From assembly GCA_028724885.1 (NCBI GenBank), contig JAQYTJ010000007.1:1-50527 (forward strand): a stretch of DNA of 50,527 bases, written 5' to 3'. A program made the translations under genes and the position numbers. Within the stretch, counting starts at the first letter, position 1. Every line of letters starts with the position of its first letter. A model generated the notes under the pieces. The model searched no databases, was not told the DNA's origin, and worked only from the letters and a program-made list of their open reading frames with translations. The DNA comes from Bacteroidales bacterium (lineage in GTDB: Bacteria; Bacteroidota; Bacteroidia; Bacteroidales; UBA932). Of this stretch, positions 40,644-50,391 are shown piece by piece.

Positions 40644-43600
40644 ATGAAGTTTTTCGCTGCTGCCTCAGCCATCATCGCATCCTTCATTTTCACCAGCGCA
40701 TCCGTCCAGTCTCTTGAGCAGGGTTTCAGGAATCCCCCAATGGAAGCCCGTCCGATGGTCTGGTGGCATTGGATGAATGGAGGCATCACCAAGGATGGCA
40801 TTCGGAAAGACTTGGAATGGATGGATAGCGTGGGGATAAGCGGAGTGCAGCTTTTTGACATAAACATAGGCAGCCAGGCACCGGTCATGGAGGAGAATGC
40901 TACGTTCATGAATCCGGAGTGGCAGGACGATTTCATGTATGCCCTTGGACTGGCTAGGGAAAAAGGGATGACGTTCGGAATAGCTTCATCTCCGGGCTGG
41001 AGCCAGAGTGGGGGACCTTGGGTGAAGCCTGAGCAAGCTATGAAAAAGCTCTGCTGGAGCGAAACGGACGTGAAAGGCAGAGGAAAAGTCTCGATCATGA
41101 TTCCAGCGCCCCCGTCTGGAGCAGGGACTTTTCAGAATACTACGGATCAAGGCTCTTTTTATCGCGATGTCGCCGTCATAGGCATGAGGCTGCCGGCGAA
41201 ATGTTCATTGCCGAAGCCGGAAATTTCCAGCAGCGGTGGGAAATTCTCCGCCGAGATGTTGCAGGATGGAGATTTTTATACTAGCGTGGAACTGCCTTAC
41301 GGCAATCCGGGAGAAAGAATATGGATTCTTTATGAATATCCCTTCTCACAGGTCGTGACTGCTGCAGACGTGGCTCTGAGCGAGCCGAGCAGCATTTATG
41401 AAAAGAAAGGCTTCGATGGACCTCCAATTCTTGAATATAGCGAAGATGGCGTCAACTTCACTAAACTGGCAGATATCCCACAAAGCGGCGTGCCGCTGAG
41501 GTCGGTCTCATTCAAGCCTGTGAGGGCAAAGTTTTTCCGTTTCTCGATGGTTTCCCCTGAATATGCAGCTAGGGATCCAAGGACGCTCATCTGGAGGGCG
41601 CCTGCACGGAAGCCGACCGGAGTCTGGATAGCCGAATTCAGGATGCGTGCCATGCCTCGCGTCAATCATTTTGCTCAAAAGGCTGGCTTTGATGCCTCTG
41701 TCTTGGCGAATATCCCGACCCCGGAATATTCTCCAACGGAAGTGATTCGGCCATGTGACGTAACCGACCTGACTTCGCTCATGGCGGCGGACGGAACTTT
41801 GAACTGGGATGCCCCTGACGGAGATTGGAGGATACTGCGTTTCGGCTATTCGCTCACGGGACGCAAGAATGGGCCTGCTGCAAAGGAGGCGACAGGGCTT
41901 GAGGTGGATAAAATGAATGAGGAATATGTCAGAGGCTATCTCAGCTCATATCTGGGCATGTTCGATGAGGCAGCCGGCGGAATGAAACTTAATTCCATGG
42001 TGACGGACAGCTGGGAGGCAGGTTGCCAGAATTGGACTGATTCCATGGCGGAGGATTTCAAGTCGCTCAGAGGTTACGACTTGCTGCCATGGATGCCGGC
42101 CTTGGCGGGATATGTGATTGGCTCCTCGGAAGACACAGATAAATTCCTATACGATTTTCGCAAGACCATAGGCGATCTCATTGTCAGGAATTATTACGAG
42201 GTGATCTCTCAAATGCTGGCAGTCAGGGGGATGCTGAGATATTCCGAGTCTCACGAGGGCGGGAGGGCTTTCGTCGGGGATGGGATGGAGGTAAAACGCT
42301 CTGCGGACGTGCCGATGGGGGCTATGTGGCTTCCATCTCAGTCTCAGGAAGGAGCTGACATAAAGGAATCTGCGTCGGTTGCGCATATCTATGGGCAGAA
42401 ATACATAGCGGCGGAGTCGCTTTCTACTTCCGGGAATTCATGGTGCTGCGTGCCGGAGAATCTAAAGCCTACTGCTGACATGGAGATGGCTTCCGGACTG
42501 AACCGCTTCGTGATCCATTCCTCCGTGCACCAGCCGCTAGAAGACCACCTGCCAGGAGTCACCCTGGGTGCTTTCGGGCAATGGTTCAATCGCCACGACA
42601 CATGGGCATGGAATGCCGCAAAGCCGTGGATTGACTATCTTTCCCGGAGCTGTTTCATGCTCCAGCAGGGTAGCAGCGTGGCAGATATTCTATGGTTCTA
42701 CGGAGAAGGCTCTAACATAACGGCATGTTATCCGGACAGGCTTCCGCATATTCCGGAGGGGTATGATTTTGATTTCGTAAATGCCGATGCCATGCTGGGT
42801 GCCATTTCGGTGCGGAACGGGAAGATAGTCGCTAAATCCGGCAATGAATATTCATTGCTCTGCATTGATCCGGTTTTTGCCGGGGAAATTTCACTGCCCG
42901 TGCTACTTAAGATAGAAAAACTTATTGGAAGGGGTGCCATGGTTGTGGGGCGGGCGCCTTCTGGGAGTCCAAGCCTTGAGGATGACGTAAAGGAATATGC
43001 CGGAGTGGTGTCGCGGCTTTGGGGTGACGGAGGGAGTGTCCGCCGCATAGGAAAGGGCTGTCTGTTTTCCAGCATGGACGCTGCTTTAGAATATATTGGC
43101 ATATCCCCTGATGTCATTGTATCGGGGATGGACGAGAAAGATTTTCGATTTGTGCACAGGCGAGATGGCTGTCAGAATTGGTACTGGATGCTTAACCGCT
43201 CCGGCGAGACTCAGGAAGCAGAGGTTTCATTGAATGTTCGTGGCTATATGCCTGAGCTTTGGAATGCGGAGGATGGTTCTATTCGGCGAGCCTCATACAG
43301 ATTCGAAGGTTCAAGGACCGTAGTCCCCCTACATTTGGAGCCTCTCCAAGCCATATTCATAGTCTTCCGCTCACGTACTGGAGAGATGTCTTGGGCTGCT
43401 CCGGACTTGACAGTTAGGGCGGTTTCCGAGGTGGCCGGCGGGTGGCAAGTTTCTTTCGATGGTTTTGATGCCCCTTCCGACACCCTTTTCGATGCTCTTG
43501 CGGACTGGTCTCTGGCATCTTCCCCTATGGTGAGATACTATTCCGGCACGGCGGCATATTCAAAGAAAATCGTTGTAGATGGGTCGATGATTGGCTCTGG

Positions 43601-43895
43601 AGAGCTATGGCTGGATCTTGGCGATGTCAAGAATATTGCGGAAGTCTTCTTCAATGGACATAAAGTAGGCATTGGCTGGAAGGCACCGTTCCGGTTCAAT
43701 GTCTCTGAATATGCCAGGGCGGGGGAGAATGACCTTTTGGTCAAAGTGACCAACTCGTGGGCGAATCGTCTCATAGGGGATCTCCAGCCTGGCGCTAGGA
43801 AATATGCTTGGACTTCCCGCAATCTTTACGTAGAAGAATCTCCACTCCGTAGATCCGGTCTGCTCGGTCCCGTTATCCTTGAGGTTCTGCATTAA
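40644..43895 (+). CDS. GH106-like glycoside hydrolase (alpha-L-rhamnosidase family)
   Basis: About 1083 residues from ATG 40644 (MKFFAAAS, signal peptide to about residue 23); 40635 is an alternative Met and the TTG at 40608 is unlikely. The N-terminal text PMVWWHWMNGGITKDGIRKDLEWM is typical of GH106 (PF17132). A (beta/alpha)8 core, a middle beta domain and a C-terminal galactose-binding-like sandwich (SGELWLDLGDVKNIAEVFFNG) follow. Family enzymes remove rhamnose from pectin or similar glycans in the periplasm. No SusC/SusD pair is adjacent, so it is not in a full PUL here. Confidence 0.85.
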   Translation: MKFFAAASAIIASFIFTSASVQSLEQGFRNPPMEARPMVWWHWMNGGITKDGIRKDLEWMDSVGISGVQLFDINIGSQAPVMEENATFMNPEWQDDFMYALGLAREKGMTFGIASSPGWSQSGGPWVKPEQAMKKLCWSETDVKGRGKVSIMIPAPPSGAGTFQNTTDQGSFYRDVAVIGMRLPAKCSLPKPEISSSGGKFSAEMLQDGDFYTSVELPYGNPGERIWILYEYPFSQVVTAADVALSEPSSIYEKKGFDGPPILEYSEDGVNFTKLADIPQSGVPLRSVSFKPVRAKFFRFSMVSPEYAARDPRTLIWRAPARKPTGVWIAEFRMRAMPRVNHFAQKAGFDASVLANIPTPEYSPTEVIRPCDVTDLTSLMAADGTLNWDAPDGDWRILRFGYSLTGRKNGPAAKEATGLEVDKMNEEYVRGYLSSYLGMFDEAAGGMKLNSMVTDSWEAGCQNWTDSMAEDFKSLRGYDLLPWMPALAGYVIGSSEDTDKFLYDFRKTIGDLIVRNYYEVISQMLAVRGMLRYSESHEGGRAFVGDGMEVKRSADVPMGAMWLPSQSQEGADIKESASVAHIYGQKYIAAESLSTSGNSWCCVPENLKPTADMEMASGLNRFVIHSSVHQPLEDHLPGVTLGAFGQWFNRHDTWAWNAAKPWIDYLSRSCFMLQQGSSVADILWFYGEGSNITACYPDRLPHIPEGYDFDFVNADAMLGAISVRNGKIVAKSGNEYSLLCIDPVFAGEISLPVLLKIEKLIGRGAMVVGRAPSGSPSLEDDVKEYAGVVSRLWGDGGSVRRIGKGCLFSSMDAALEYIGISPDVIVSGMDEKDFRFVHRRDGCQNWYWMLNRSGETQEAEVSLNVRGYMPELWNAEDGSIRRASYRFEGSRTVVPLHLEPLQAIFIVFRSRTGEMSWAAPDLTVRAVSEVAGGWQVSFDGFDAPSDTLFDALADWSLASSPMVRYYSGTAAYSKKIVVDGSMIGSGELWLDLGDVKNIAEVFFNGHKVGIGWKAPFRFNVSEYARAGENDLLVKVTNSWANRLIGDLQPGARKYAWTSRNLYVEESPLRRSGLLGPVILEVLH

Positions 43896-44213
43896 AGAAG
43901 CTGTGGCAGGCAAGGCAAATTTGCGGAAAATAGACAGTAGGTTTTAAGATATCATCAACTGTTTGCCACCTACGAGGCTCTTAATCAGCCATACTGCGGA
44001 CACTGTGCCCAGCCTGTCTTGAAGAAAGAGGGACTGTGCTTGAGTCGAAGATGCATCCTGCGCTCCTACGTTCATTACTAAAACCATTATCGTATAAAGG
44101 TGAGATTAAAAGGAAAGAGTCCGGTGCAATACCGAACTCTTTACCGATAGACTTTTTAATGTTAAACCGTCCAACTTTTGGGGGTTCACATCACATTAGT
44201 TACCCTCTTTTTG
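43896..44213. other. Intergenic region between GH106 gene and tRNA-Leu
   Basis: 318 bp. A hairpin AAAGAGTCCGGT/ACCGAACTCTTT (44114-44142, one mismatch) may be a terminator. A 47-codon minus-strand frame (44087 to 43944) is hydrophobic at its end but lacks other support. No IS ends were recognised with confidence. Confidence 0.55.
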
Positions 44214-44298
44214 TGCCCGGGGCCGGGCTCGAACCGGCACATCTTTAAAGGACATTGGATTTTGAGTCCAACGCGTCTACCAATTCCGCCACTCGGGC
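44214..44298 (-). tRNA. tRNA-Leu (CAA)
   Basis: Minus-strand class II tRNA of 85 nt with anticodon stem TTGGA/TCCAA and loop CTCAAAA (anticodon CAA), a long variable arm (TGTCCTTTAAAGATGT), T-arm GCCGG/CCGGC with TTCGAGC, discriminator A. The acceptor has one A-C mismatch (position 6). CCA is not encoded. Confidence 0.94.
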
Positions 44299-44352
44299 AA
44301 TAATAGACAGAAATTGCTATGCAAAAATAGACAATTTCTGGAATATTCTAAG

Positions 44353-44360
44353 TATATTTG
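44353..44360 (+). promoter_or_regulatory. Possible -7 box for the nagB-like/nagB operon
   Basis: TATATTTG fits TAnnTTTG and lies about 70 nt before the ATG at 44432. No good -33 box was found. Confidence 0.35.
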
Positions 44361-44431
44361 TTAAATATTTGCTTTTGGCTCTATTAAGAGCGACGAAATT
44401 TATCATAATATTTAACGAAATACGAAGCATC

Positions 44432-46363
44432 ATGAAGCATTTTATTCTACCAAAAGACGGTGGTCTTAAGGAGCAGGGAATTCCTAAGGGGATACTGCAC
44501 ACTTACGAGAAGATCACTACGGAAATCTACGATGATTCCGTGAAAGCCAGTGAGAAAATCGCTGACATCATCGTGAAGGCCATTGGCGATCATCAGAAGT
44601 CTGGCCTGCCGAGAAATTTCAAGCTCGGCCTCACTACGGGCGTGACGCCTGTCTCTCTCTATTCCCTTCTTGCGGAAAAATACAAGAAAGGGGAAGTGTC
44701 GTTCCAGAATGTCGAGGCTTATACCATCGACGAGTATTATCAGATACCTGACAATTTTGCTCAGAGCAGGAATAGGCGCTTGCATGAGTCTTTCCTGGAC
44801 AAGGTAGACTTCAAGAAAGAGAACATCCACATTCCTGATGGCAGTGTGTCACAGGACAAGGTTTCCGATTATTGCGCCGAGCTGGATAAAGAGGCTCGCG
44901 GCCTGGATCTGCTCGTTATCGGCGTAGGGGAGGCTGGCCAGATCGGTTTCAACGATGCCGGAACATCCGAGAAGAGCCGCACAAGGACAGTATTGCTTTC
45001 GTACAATGCTCGCAAGAGGCAGGCTCGTAATTTCAACGGGAACATCGACGAGACGCCTCGCGCCGCCATCACGTTTGGCATAGATACGATGATGAGCGCT
45101 AAACGAATCATCCTTATGGCTTGGGGCGAGTCTAAGGCTCAGGTAGTTAAGAATGTCGTAGAAGGCGAGATAAACTCTAATTGTCCTGCAAGTTATCTTC
45201 AGAAGCACGATAACATTACATTTTATGTAGACGAGACGGCTGCGTCCATGCTCACCAGGGTGGTTTCTCCTTGGAAAGTGGGTCCTTGCGACTGGACTCC
45301 GAAATTCATCCGTAAAGCCGTGGTATGGCTGTGCCAGCAAGTGCATAAGCCTATCCTCAAACTTACTCAGCAGGATTATCTTGAGAATTTCCTGGGTGAG
45401 CTGCTTGAACTGAAAGGCCCTTTCGATAAGATCAACATTGACGTGTTCAACGATCTTCAGCACACCATAACAGGATGGCCAGGTGGAAAACCTAATGCTG
45501 ACGATACCACAAGGCCCGTGAGATCAGAGCCGTTCCCTAAGAAAGTCCTGATTTTCTCTCCGCACCCGGATGACGACGTCATCTCAATGGGCGGCACATT
45601 CATCCGCCTCGTGCATCAAGGACATGACGTTCACGTGGCTTACGAGACTTCTGGCGACTTGGCCGTGCACGATGACGTAGTGTTGCAGCATATGGATGCT
45701 GTGTACCAGCTGGGCTACGGGGATCATTTCGATGAGGTAAAGAAAATCATTGACTCCAAAAAGCCAGGCGAGCCGGAGCCAAAAGCTCTTCTTGCCATAA
45801 AGGCTGCGATCCGTCGCAGCGAGGCTCGTGGAGCCGACAGAAGTTTCGGGCTTCAGGAATCACATGTGCATTTCCTGAACCTTCCATTCTATGAGTCTGG
45901 CGGTGTTACGAAATTCCCTAGGACTCAGGCGGATATAGACATCATAAAGAAACTTATCATCGATATTCGCCCAGATCAGATTTACATGGCTGGCGACCTG
46001 GCTGATCCTCACGGAACTCATAGAGTCTGCACAGAGGCTGCCCTGGAAGCTATCGACCAATTGAAAGAGGAAGGTGAATCTTGGCTGAACAGCACGAACA
46101 TCTGGCTCTATAGAGGGGCATGGATGGAGTGGGAGCTGGATCGCGTAGATATGGCTGTTCCTCTCAGCCCTGGTGAGCTCATCGAGAAGCGCCACGCAAT
46201 ATTCAGGCATCTTTCCCAGAAGGACATCGTTCCTTTCCCAGGCGATGACTCTCGCGAGTTCTGGCAGAGAGCCGAAGAGCGCACGCAGAATACGGCTAAG
46301 CTCTACGATGAGCTGGGAATGGCTGAGTATCAGGCAATTGAAGTATTCCTTAAACTTTGTTAA
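44432..46363 (+). CDS. NagB-like/PIG-L deacetylase fusion protein
   Basis: 643 residues from ATG 44432 (MKHFILPKDG); the frame is open upstream only through tRNA-Leu. Residues 30-290 are a glucosamine-6-phosphate deaminase-like domain, residues 405-640 a PIG-L/LmbE zinc deacetylase with FSPHPDDDVISMGG. The NagB active-site Asp, His and Glu ([10 protein letters not shown] in the neighbour) are replaced: VGEAGQIGFND, that is A168, Q170, D175. So the first domain is probably inactive as a deaminase and may bind sugar phosphate. The second may remove acetyl groups from an N-acetylglucosamine derivative. It is followed 20 nt later by a complete NagB. Confidence 0.9.
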   Translation: MKHFILPKDGGLKEQGIPKGILHTYEKITTEIYDDSVKASEKIADIIVKAIGDHQKSGLPRNFKLGLTTGVTPVSLYSLLAEKYKKGEVSFQNVEAYTIDEYYQIPDNFAQSRNRRLHESFLDKVDFKKENIHIPDGSVSQDKVSDYCAELDKEARGLDLLVIGVGEAGQIGFNDAGTSEKSRTRTVLLSYNARKRQARNFNGNIDETPRAAITFGIDTMMSAKRIILMAWGESKAQVVKNVVEGEINSNCPASYLQKHDNITFYVDETAASMLTRVVSPWKVGPCDWTPKFIRKAVVWLCQQVHKPILKLTQQDYLENFLGELLELKGPFDKINIDVFNDLQHTITGWPGGKPNADDTTRPVRSEPFPKKVLIFSPHPDDDVISMGGTFIRLVHQGHDVHVAYETSGDLAVHDDVVLQHMDAVYQLGYGDHFDEVKKIIDSKKPGEPEPKALLAIKAAIRRSEARGADRSFGLQESHVHFLNLPFYESGGVTKFPRTQADIDIIKKLIIDIRPDQIYMAGDLADPHGTHRVCTEAALEAIDQLKEEGESWLNSTNIWLYRGAWMEWELDRVDMAVPLSPGELIEKRHAIFRHLSQKDIVPFPGDDSREFWQRAEERTQNTAKLYDELGMAEYQAIEVFLKLC

Positions 46364-46383
46364 TATATTAATATATCATAATC

Positions 46384-47178
46384 ATGAAAGTCATTATTAG
46401 AGACACAAAGAAAGACGGTTCCATCTGGGCTGCCCATCACATTGCCGCTGCCATAAAGGCTAAGGCGGAAAATACAGACAAGCCTTTCGTGCTTGGTCTT
46501 CCAACTGGTTCCACTCCTTTGGACGTATATGCCGAGCTGGCCAGGATGTGCGCTGCCGGCGAGGTTTCATTCAAGAACGTCGTAACTTTCAATATGGATG
46601 AATATGTTGGATTGCCAGAAAGCCATCCTGAGAGCTATCATAGCTTCATGCACAAGAATCTGTTCGACAAGATCGACATTCCGGCAGGAAACATTCACAT
46701 CTTGAACGGGAATGCTCCTGACCTTAAGAAAGAGTGCGAGGATTATGAGGCTGCCATCGTTGAGGCTGGTGGAATAGACCTGTTCCTTGGCGGAGTTGGC
46801 GAGGATGGGCATCTTGCATTCAATGAGCCATTTTCTTCATTGAATTCACGCACTCGCGTCATGACTCTGACCCAGGACACGCTCGAAGTTAATTCTCGCT
46901 TCTTCGACAATGATCCTAACAAGGTTCCTAAGCAGGCCATGTCAGTAGGCGTGGCGACAGTTTGTGGTTCGCGCGAAGTGCTGATCCTTGCTTTTGGCAG
47001 TAAGAAAGCCCGTGCCGTCCAGGCTGCCGTCGAAGGTCCTGTGAGCCATTATGTTACTTTGTCTGCTCTCCAGCTTCATCCGGATGGCATTCTCGTTCTG
47101 GACGATCCTGCTGCTGGCGAGCTGAAAGTAAATTCTTACCGTTACTTCAAGGCCGTCGAAGCTGCCGAAAACAGGTAA
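46384..47178 (+). CDS. nagB: Glucosamine-6-phosphate deaminase
   Basis: 264 residues. It converts glucosamine-6-phosphate to fructose-6-phosphate and ammonia. The active site is intact: [10 protein letters not shown], and [13 protein letters not shown] with Asp, His and Glu. Allosteric C-terminal features of the enterobacterial enzyme are not clear. Together with the GH20 enzyme encoded convergently it points to use of N-acetylglucosamine. Confidence 0.95.
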   Translation: MKVIIRDTKKDGSIWAAHHIAAAIKAKAENTDKPFVLGLPTGSTPLDVYAELARMCAAGEVSFKNVVTFNMDEYVGLPESHPESYHSFMHKNLFDKIDIPAGNIHILNGNAPDLKKECEDYEAAIVEAGGIDLFLGGVGEDGHLAFNEPFSSLNSRTRVMTLTQDTLEVNSRFFDNDPNKVPKQAMSVGVATVCGSREVLILAFGSKKARAVQAAVEGPVSHYVTLSALQLHPDGILVLDDPAAGELKVNSYRYFKAVEAAENR

Positions 47179-47194
47179 TCCTTGTTTTGAATAT

Positions 47195-47232
47195 CAAAAG
47201 AGCCGCTGTAGCAATCTGCAGCGGCTCTTTGG
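47195..47232. terminator. Bidirectional terminator between nagB and the GH20 gene
   Basis: Perfect 12-bp arms AAAGAGCCGCTG (47197-47208) and CAGCGGCTCTTT (47219-47230) with a 10-nt loop, A/T runs on both sides, between convergent genes. Confidence 0.88.
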
Positions 47233-47249
47233 GTATATTGCGATATCCG

Positions 47250-48914
47250 TTATTCCGGTTTGCGGTAGCTGTAGCCGAGGGTGTCGAGGATGGCTTCTGA
47301 TTCGGCTTTGAATGATGTCATGAAGCGGTCGAAGTTCTTGTCCTCTGGCTTGCACCACTGGATTTCGCTGAGTGCCAGCATCCTAGGGAGCATCATGTAC
47401 TCCAGGTGAGAAGGCGTGGCGATATATTCAGTCCAAAGATTCGCCTGCACGCCCAGAATGTGCTTCTGCTGAGAGGCATCCATTCCTTCAAAAGGCTCGT
47501 AGCCATAGACTTTCTCGATCGGAAGGTCGCCGCCAATCGCAAGAGGTTCTTTGTCTAGATTCTGACTCTGGTAGTAATCGAAATACAGGTAGGAATTCGG
47601 AGACATGACAACGTCGAAACCTCGTTTTGAGGCCTCAATTCCTCCTTTGACGCCTCTCCAGGACATTACGGTCGCTCCTTCAGCTAAATCGCCCTCGAGA
47701 ATCTCGTCCCAGCCGATGATCTTCCTGCCATGATCGTTCAGGAATTTCTGCATCCTGGCAGTCACATAATTCTGAAGGTACTGCTCTGCCGTGTGGTCTT
47801 TCGTAGCCTTCAGGCCAAGCTCCTTGATTTTTGCCTGGCAGGCAGGGCATTTCTCCCATTCTGTCTTAGGACACTCGTCGCCGCCGATGTGAATATATTC
47901 AGAAGGGAATATGTCCATCAGCTCTGTAAATACTCCTTCGAGGAAAGTGAACATATCCTCTTTGCCAGGACAGAGCACTTGATCCATGACGCCCCATTTG
48001 GTGCTTACCTCGTATGGCCCGCCAGTGCATCCGAGGTTCGGATAAGCCGCAAGTGCTGCTACCATGTGGCCAGGAAGGTCTATTTCTGGAATGATCGTTA
48101 TTCCAAGTTTTTGTGCATAAGCCACGACATCTCTCAGCTGAGCCTGAGTATAATAACCGCCGTAACGCTTCCCATCATTGCTTTTCCAATCTTTCCCAAT
48201 CATGGTGCCGTTTCTGTAGGCACCCACCTCAGTCAGGCGAGGATATTTTTTGATTTCAACTCTCCAGCCCTGGTCATCAGTAAGGTGCCAGTGCAAGCGG
48301 TTGATTTTATATAGGGCCATGACATCGAGGCACTTCTTAACTTCTTCTACCGAGAAGAAATGCCTGGCGCAGTCCAGCATGAAACCCCTGTAGGCGAACC
48401 TAGGACTGTCTTTAATGCTGACGCATGGCATCAGGAAAGCCTGATTAGGATCCAGGTCGTCACTGAATATGGCGACAGGCATCAACTGCTTCAATGTCAT
48501 GACTGCATACAGAAAGCCATTGTACCCATTAGCCTGCACTATGCATTTTTTCTTGGTGATGTCTATCGAGTATTCTTCGGGACCGTATGAGGCATTCTTT
48601 AAGAATATGAAGCCTTTCATCTTTCCTTGCGCAATCGAAGGGGTTAGCCCTACCGGAGTTGCAAAAGAGCAGGTTTTCCCGCTTATCAGCGTGATCTTGT
48701 CTGCTAGCTCCTTGATGACTCTCTGGCTTTCGGAACCAATAGCCTGGTCGCAGTTGAAATTAGCGCCCGCAGACTTAAATGTGCCATTGCCCATAGTGAC
48801 GCTCTGTGGATAAGGGATTACGTTGATTTTAACCTCTTCGCTCTTCGCTCTCAGCGAGAGGGGGAGGAACAGCGAAATAATCGCCATAGATAGAAATATC
48901 TTTTTCATATTCAT
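47250..48914 (-). CDS. Beta-N-acetylhexosaminidase, GH20
   Basis: 554 residues, exported (signal peptide to about residue 23). An N-terminal GH20b domain (INVIPYPQSVTMGNG) is followed by the catalytic barrel: YRGFMLDCARHFF, LHWHLTDDQGWRVEIK, and the catalytic Asp-Glu in HIGGDECPKTEW. It releases terminal GlcNAc or GalNAc from glycans by substrate-assisted catalysis. The product would feed the NagB genes encoded next to it. Confidence 0.95.
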   Translation of the reverse strand: MNMKKIFLSMAIISLFLPLSLRAKSEEVKINVIPYPQSVTMGNGTFKSAGANFNCDQAIGSESQRVIKELADKITLISGKTCSFATPVGLTPSIAQGKMKGFIFLKNASYGPEEYSIDITKKKCIVQANGYNGFLYAVMTLKQLMPVAIFSDDLDPNQAFLMPCVSIKDSPRFAYRGFMLDCARHFFSVEEVKKCLDVMALYKINRLHWHLTDDQGWRVEIKKYPRLTEVGAYRNGTMIGKDWKSNDGKRYGGYYTQAQLRDVVAYAQKLGITIIPEIDLPGHMVAALAAYPNLGCTGGPYEVSTKWGVMDQVLCPGKEDMFTFLEGVFTELMDIFPSEYIHIGGDECPKTEWEKCPACQAKIKELGLKATKDHTAEQYLQNYVTARMQKFLNDHGRKIIGWDEILEGDLAEGATVMSWRGVKGGIEASKRGFDVVMSPNSYLYFDYYQSQNLDKEPLAIGGDLPIEKVYGYEPFEGMDASQQKHILGVQANLWTEYIATPSHLEYMMLPRMLALSEIQWCKPEDKNFDRFMTSFKAESEAILDTLGYSYRKPE

Positions 48915-48979
48915 GGATATATAATATATGTATTCTTATGAAGCCTCTAAATTAACAAAAACCTTCCGTATTCCCAAGG

Positions 48980-49594
48980 TTAATAGAGCAGGAAGCCTGC
49001 AATGCCGCCACCTATTATTATTAAAATAGGGTTGACTTTGCAAAATAGCGAAACCATGACGGCGGCTGCGAAGAGCACCCAGCTCTTCCAATCGCAGAAA
49101 TTTTCCTGGATGACGGAAAAGCTTGCATGAGAAAATAAAGGCATGCCAGACCAGCTTACATTGAATATGAGGATGAGGGCTGCTGCACCAATCAGTCCGA
49201 CTACGGCAGGGCGCAGCCAGGACATCACTGTCTCGAACTTCTTATTATTCTTGAACTTCGTGTAGAATTTCACTATCGTGAGCACTATCAGGAACGATGG
49301 CAGGATGACTGCCAATGTCGCTGTGGCAGAGCCTAGGATGGCCACCAGATTGCTAGCGCCTGCGCCTCTTAGCACTTCGTATCCTACGTAAGTCGCGCAA
49401 TTCACTCCGACCGGCCCCGGGGTCATCTGAGATATGGCTACGATGTCTGTGAAGGCGCTTTCCGTGAGCCACTGATGCGTGACTACGACTTGCGTCTGGA
49501 TGAGGGAGAGCATTGCATAGCCACCACCGAAAGTGAAAAGGCCGATGATGAAAAATACCCAGAATAATTGTAGGAATAGTTCAGCTTCAATCAT
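48980..49594 (-). CDS. Chromate transporter, second half-size subunit
   Basis: 204 residues, six or so hydrophobic segments, with the CHR signature FGGGYAMLSLIQ and SQMTPGPVGVN. It overlaps the first subunit gene by 8 nt. Paired half-size CHR proteins work as a heterodimer; in gut anaerobes the true substrate is uncertain. Confidence 0.9.
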   Translation of the reverse strand: MIEAELFLQLFWVFFIIGLFTFGGGYAMLSLIQTQVVVTHQWLTESAFTDIVAISQMTPGPVGVNCATYVGYEVLRGAGASNLVAILGSATATLAVILPSFLIVLTIVKFYTKFKNNKKFETVMSWLRPAVVGLIGAAALILIFNVSWSGMPLFSHASFSVIQENFCDWKSWVLFAAAVMVSLFCKVNPILIIIGGGIAGFLLY

Positions 49595-50177
49595 TTCTCT
49601 TCCTTTCTTTAATGGTAGCTACAGCAAAGGCTGCAATAATCAGAACCAACAAAATATAGATAGGCGAATATCCTAGGAACGCCACCATGAATAGCGTGGC
49701 GGCAGATATGAGCCATGCCCACCAGGTCTTATTCCCTTTCTTCGCCATATTGATCATTGGCACGAGAATTAGCGAGACCACGACCGGCCTGATGCCTTTG
49801 AATATCCTGATTACTGTCGGGTTGTCCTGATAACCAGTGAAAATCATGGCTATCAGCAATATTGAGATGAAAGAAGGCAGCACTGACCCGATGGTTGCGG
49901 CTATGCTGCCTTTAACTCCGCGCATCCTGTAACCGGAGAAAATCGACATGTTCACTGCCAGGACGCCTGGCGCACTCTGAGCGAGGGCAATGATGTCTGG
50001 CAGTTCTTCGTCAGAAATCCAGCCTCTCTTTACCAGTTCATCTCTTATGAGGGGAATCATTGCATATCCTCCTCCGATAGTGAATGCTCCGATTTTGGAG
50101 AAAACCATGAACATGTTCCATAGGCTGGGAGCCTTGGGGCTTTTCCTCAATTCGGTTATGTCCGCTTCTTTTTTCAT
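49587..50177 (-). CDS. Chromate transporter, first half-size subunit
   Basis: 196 residues. It shares the fold of its neighbour: IGAFTIGGGYAMIPLI and AQSAPGVLAVN. The N-terminus is cytoplasmic (KKEADITEL). A -7 box TAAATTTG (50190-50183) lies just before the ATG. Confidence 0.9.
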   Translation of the reverse strand: MKKEADITELRKSPKAPSLWNMFMVFSKIGAFTIGGGYAMIPLIRDELVKRGWISDEELPDIIALAQSAPGVLAVNMSIFSGYRMRGVKGSIAATIGSVLPSFISILLIAMIFTGYQDNPTVIRIFKGIRPVVVSLILVPMINMAKKGNKTWWAWLISAATLFMVAFLGYSPIYILLVLIIAAFAVATIKERKRND

Positions 50178-50182
50178 GACAG

Positions 50183-50190
50183 CAAATTTA
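50183..50190 (-). promoter_or_regulatory. -7 box of the chromate transporter pair
   Basis: TAAATTTG on the minus strand, 6 nt before the ATG, so the transcript would have almost no leader. -33 box not evident. Confidence 0.4.
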
Positions 50191-50221
50191 TACTATATTT
50201 TAGAAAAAATCGAAGAAAAAA

Positions 50222-50252
50222 TTTGTCAGAAAAGAAAAAGTGGTTAACTTTG
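50222..50252 (+). promoter_or_regulatory. Promoter of the rRNA operon
   Basis: TTTG (50222-50225), 19 nt, TAACTTTG (50245-50252): an exact Bacteroides -33/-7 promoter, about 140 nt upstream of the 16S gene. The intervening leader probably holds processing stems. Confidence 0.75.
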
Positions 50253-50391
50253 CAGCCCGTTTGAATTTGGAACGGAGGAGATCATTGAAAATAATGAAGG
50301 ATTAGTACAAGCAAGTACCGAGAAAGAATCGAGAGCGTTGATTTCTTGAAAGAGGATGAAGGATGCCGGATCAGTGGAAGCGAGATAAGAT

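Noticed and set aside
40580..41098. 172-residue minus-strand frame opposite the GH106 gene
   Set aside because: Shadow of the GH106 coding sequence; the signal peptide and GH106 motifs are on the plus strand.
43944..44087. 47-residue minus-strand frame near tRNA-Leu
   Set aside because: No homology or promoter; possibly chance. A transposase remnant was considered but no terminal repeats or catalytic motif were found.
44255..44431. Upstream extension of the NagB-like fusion gene
   Set aside because: It lies inside tRNA-Leu and its leader; the family N-terminus begins at 44432.
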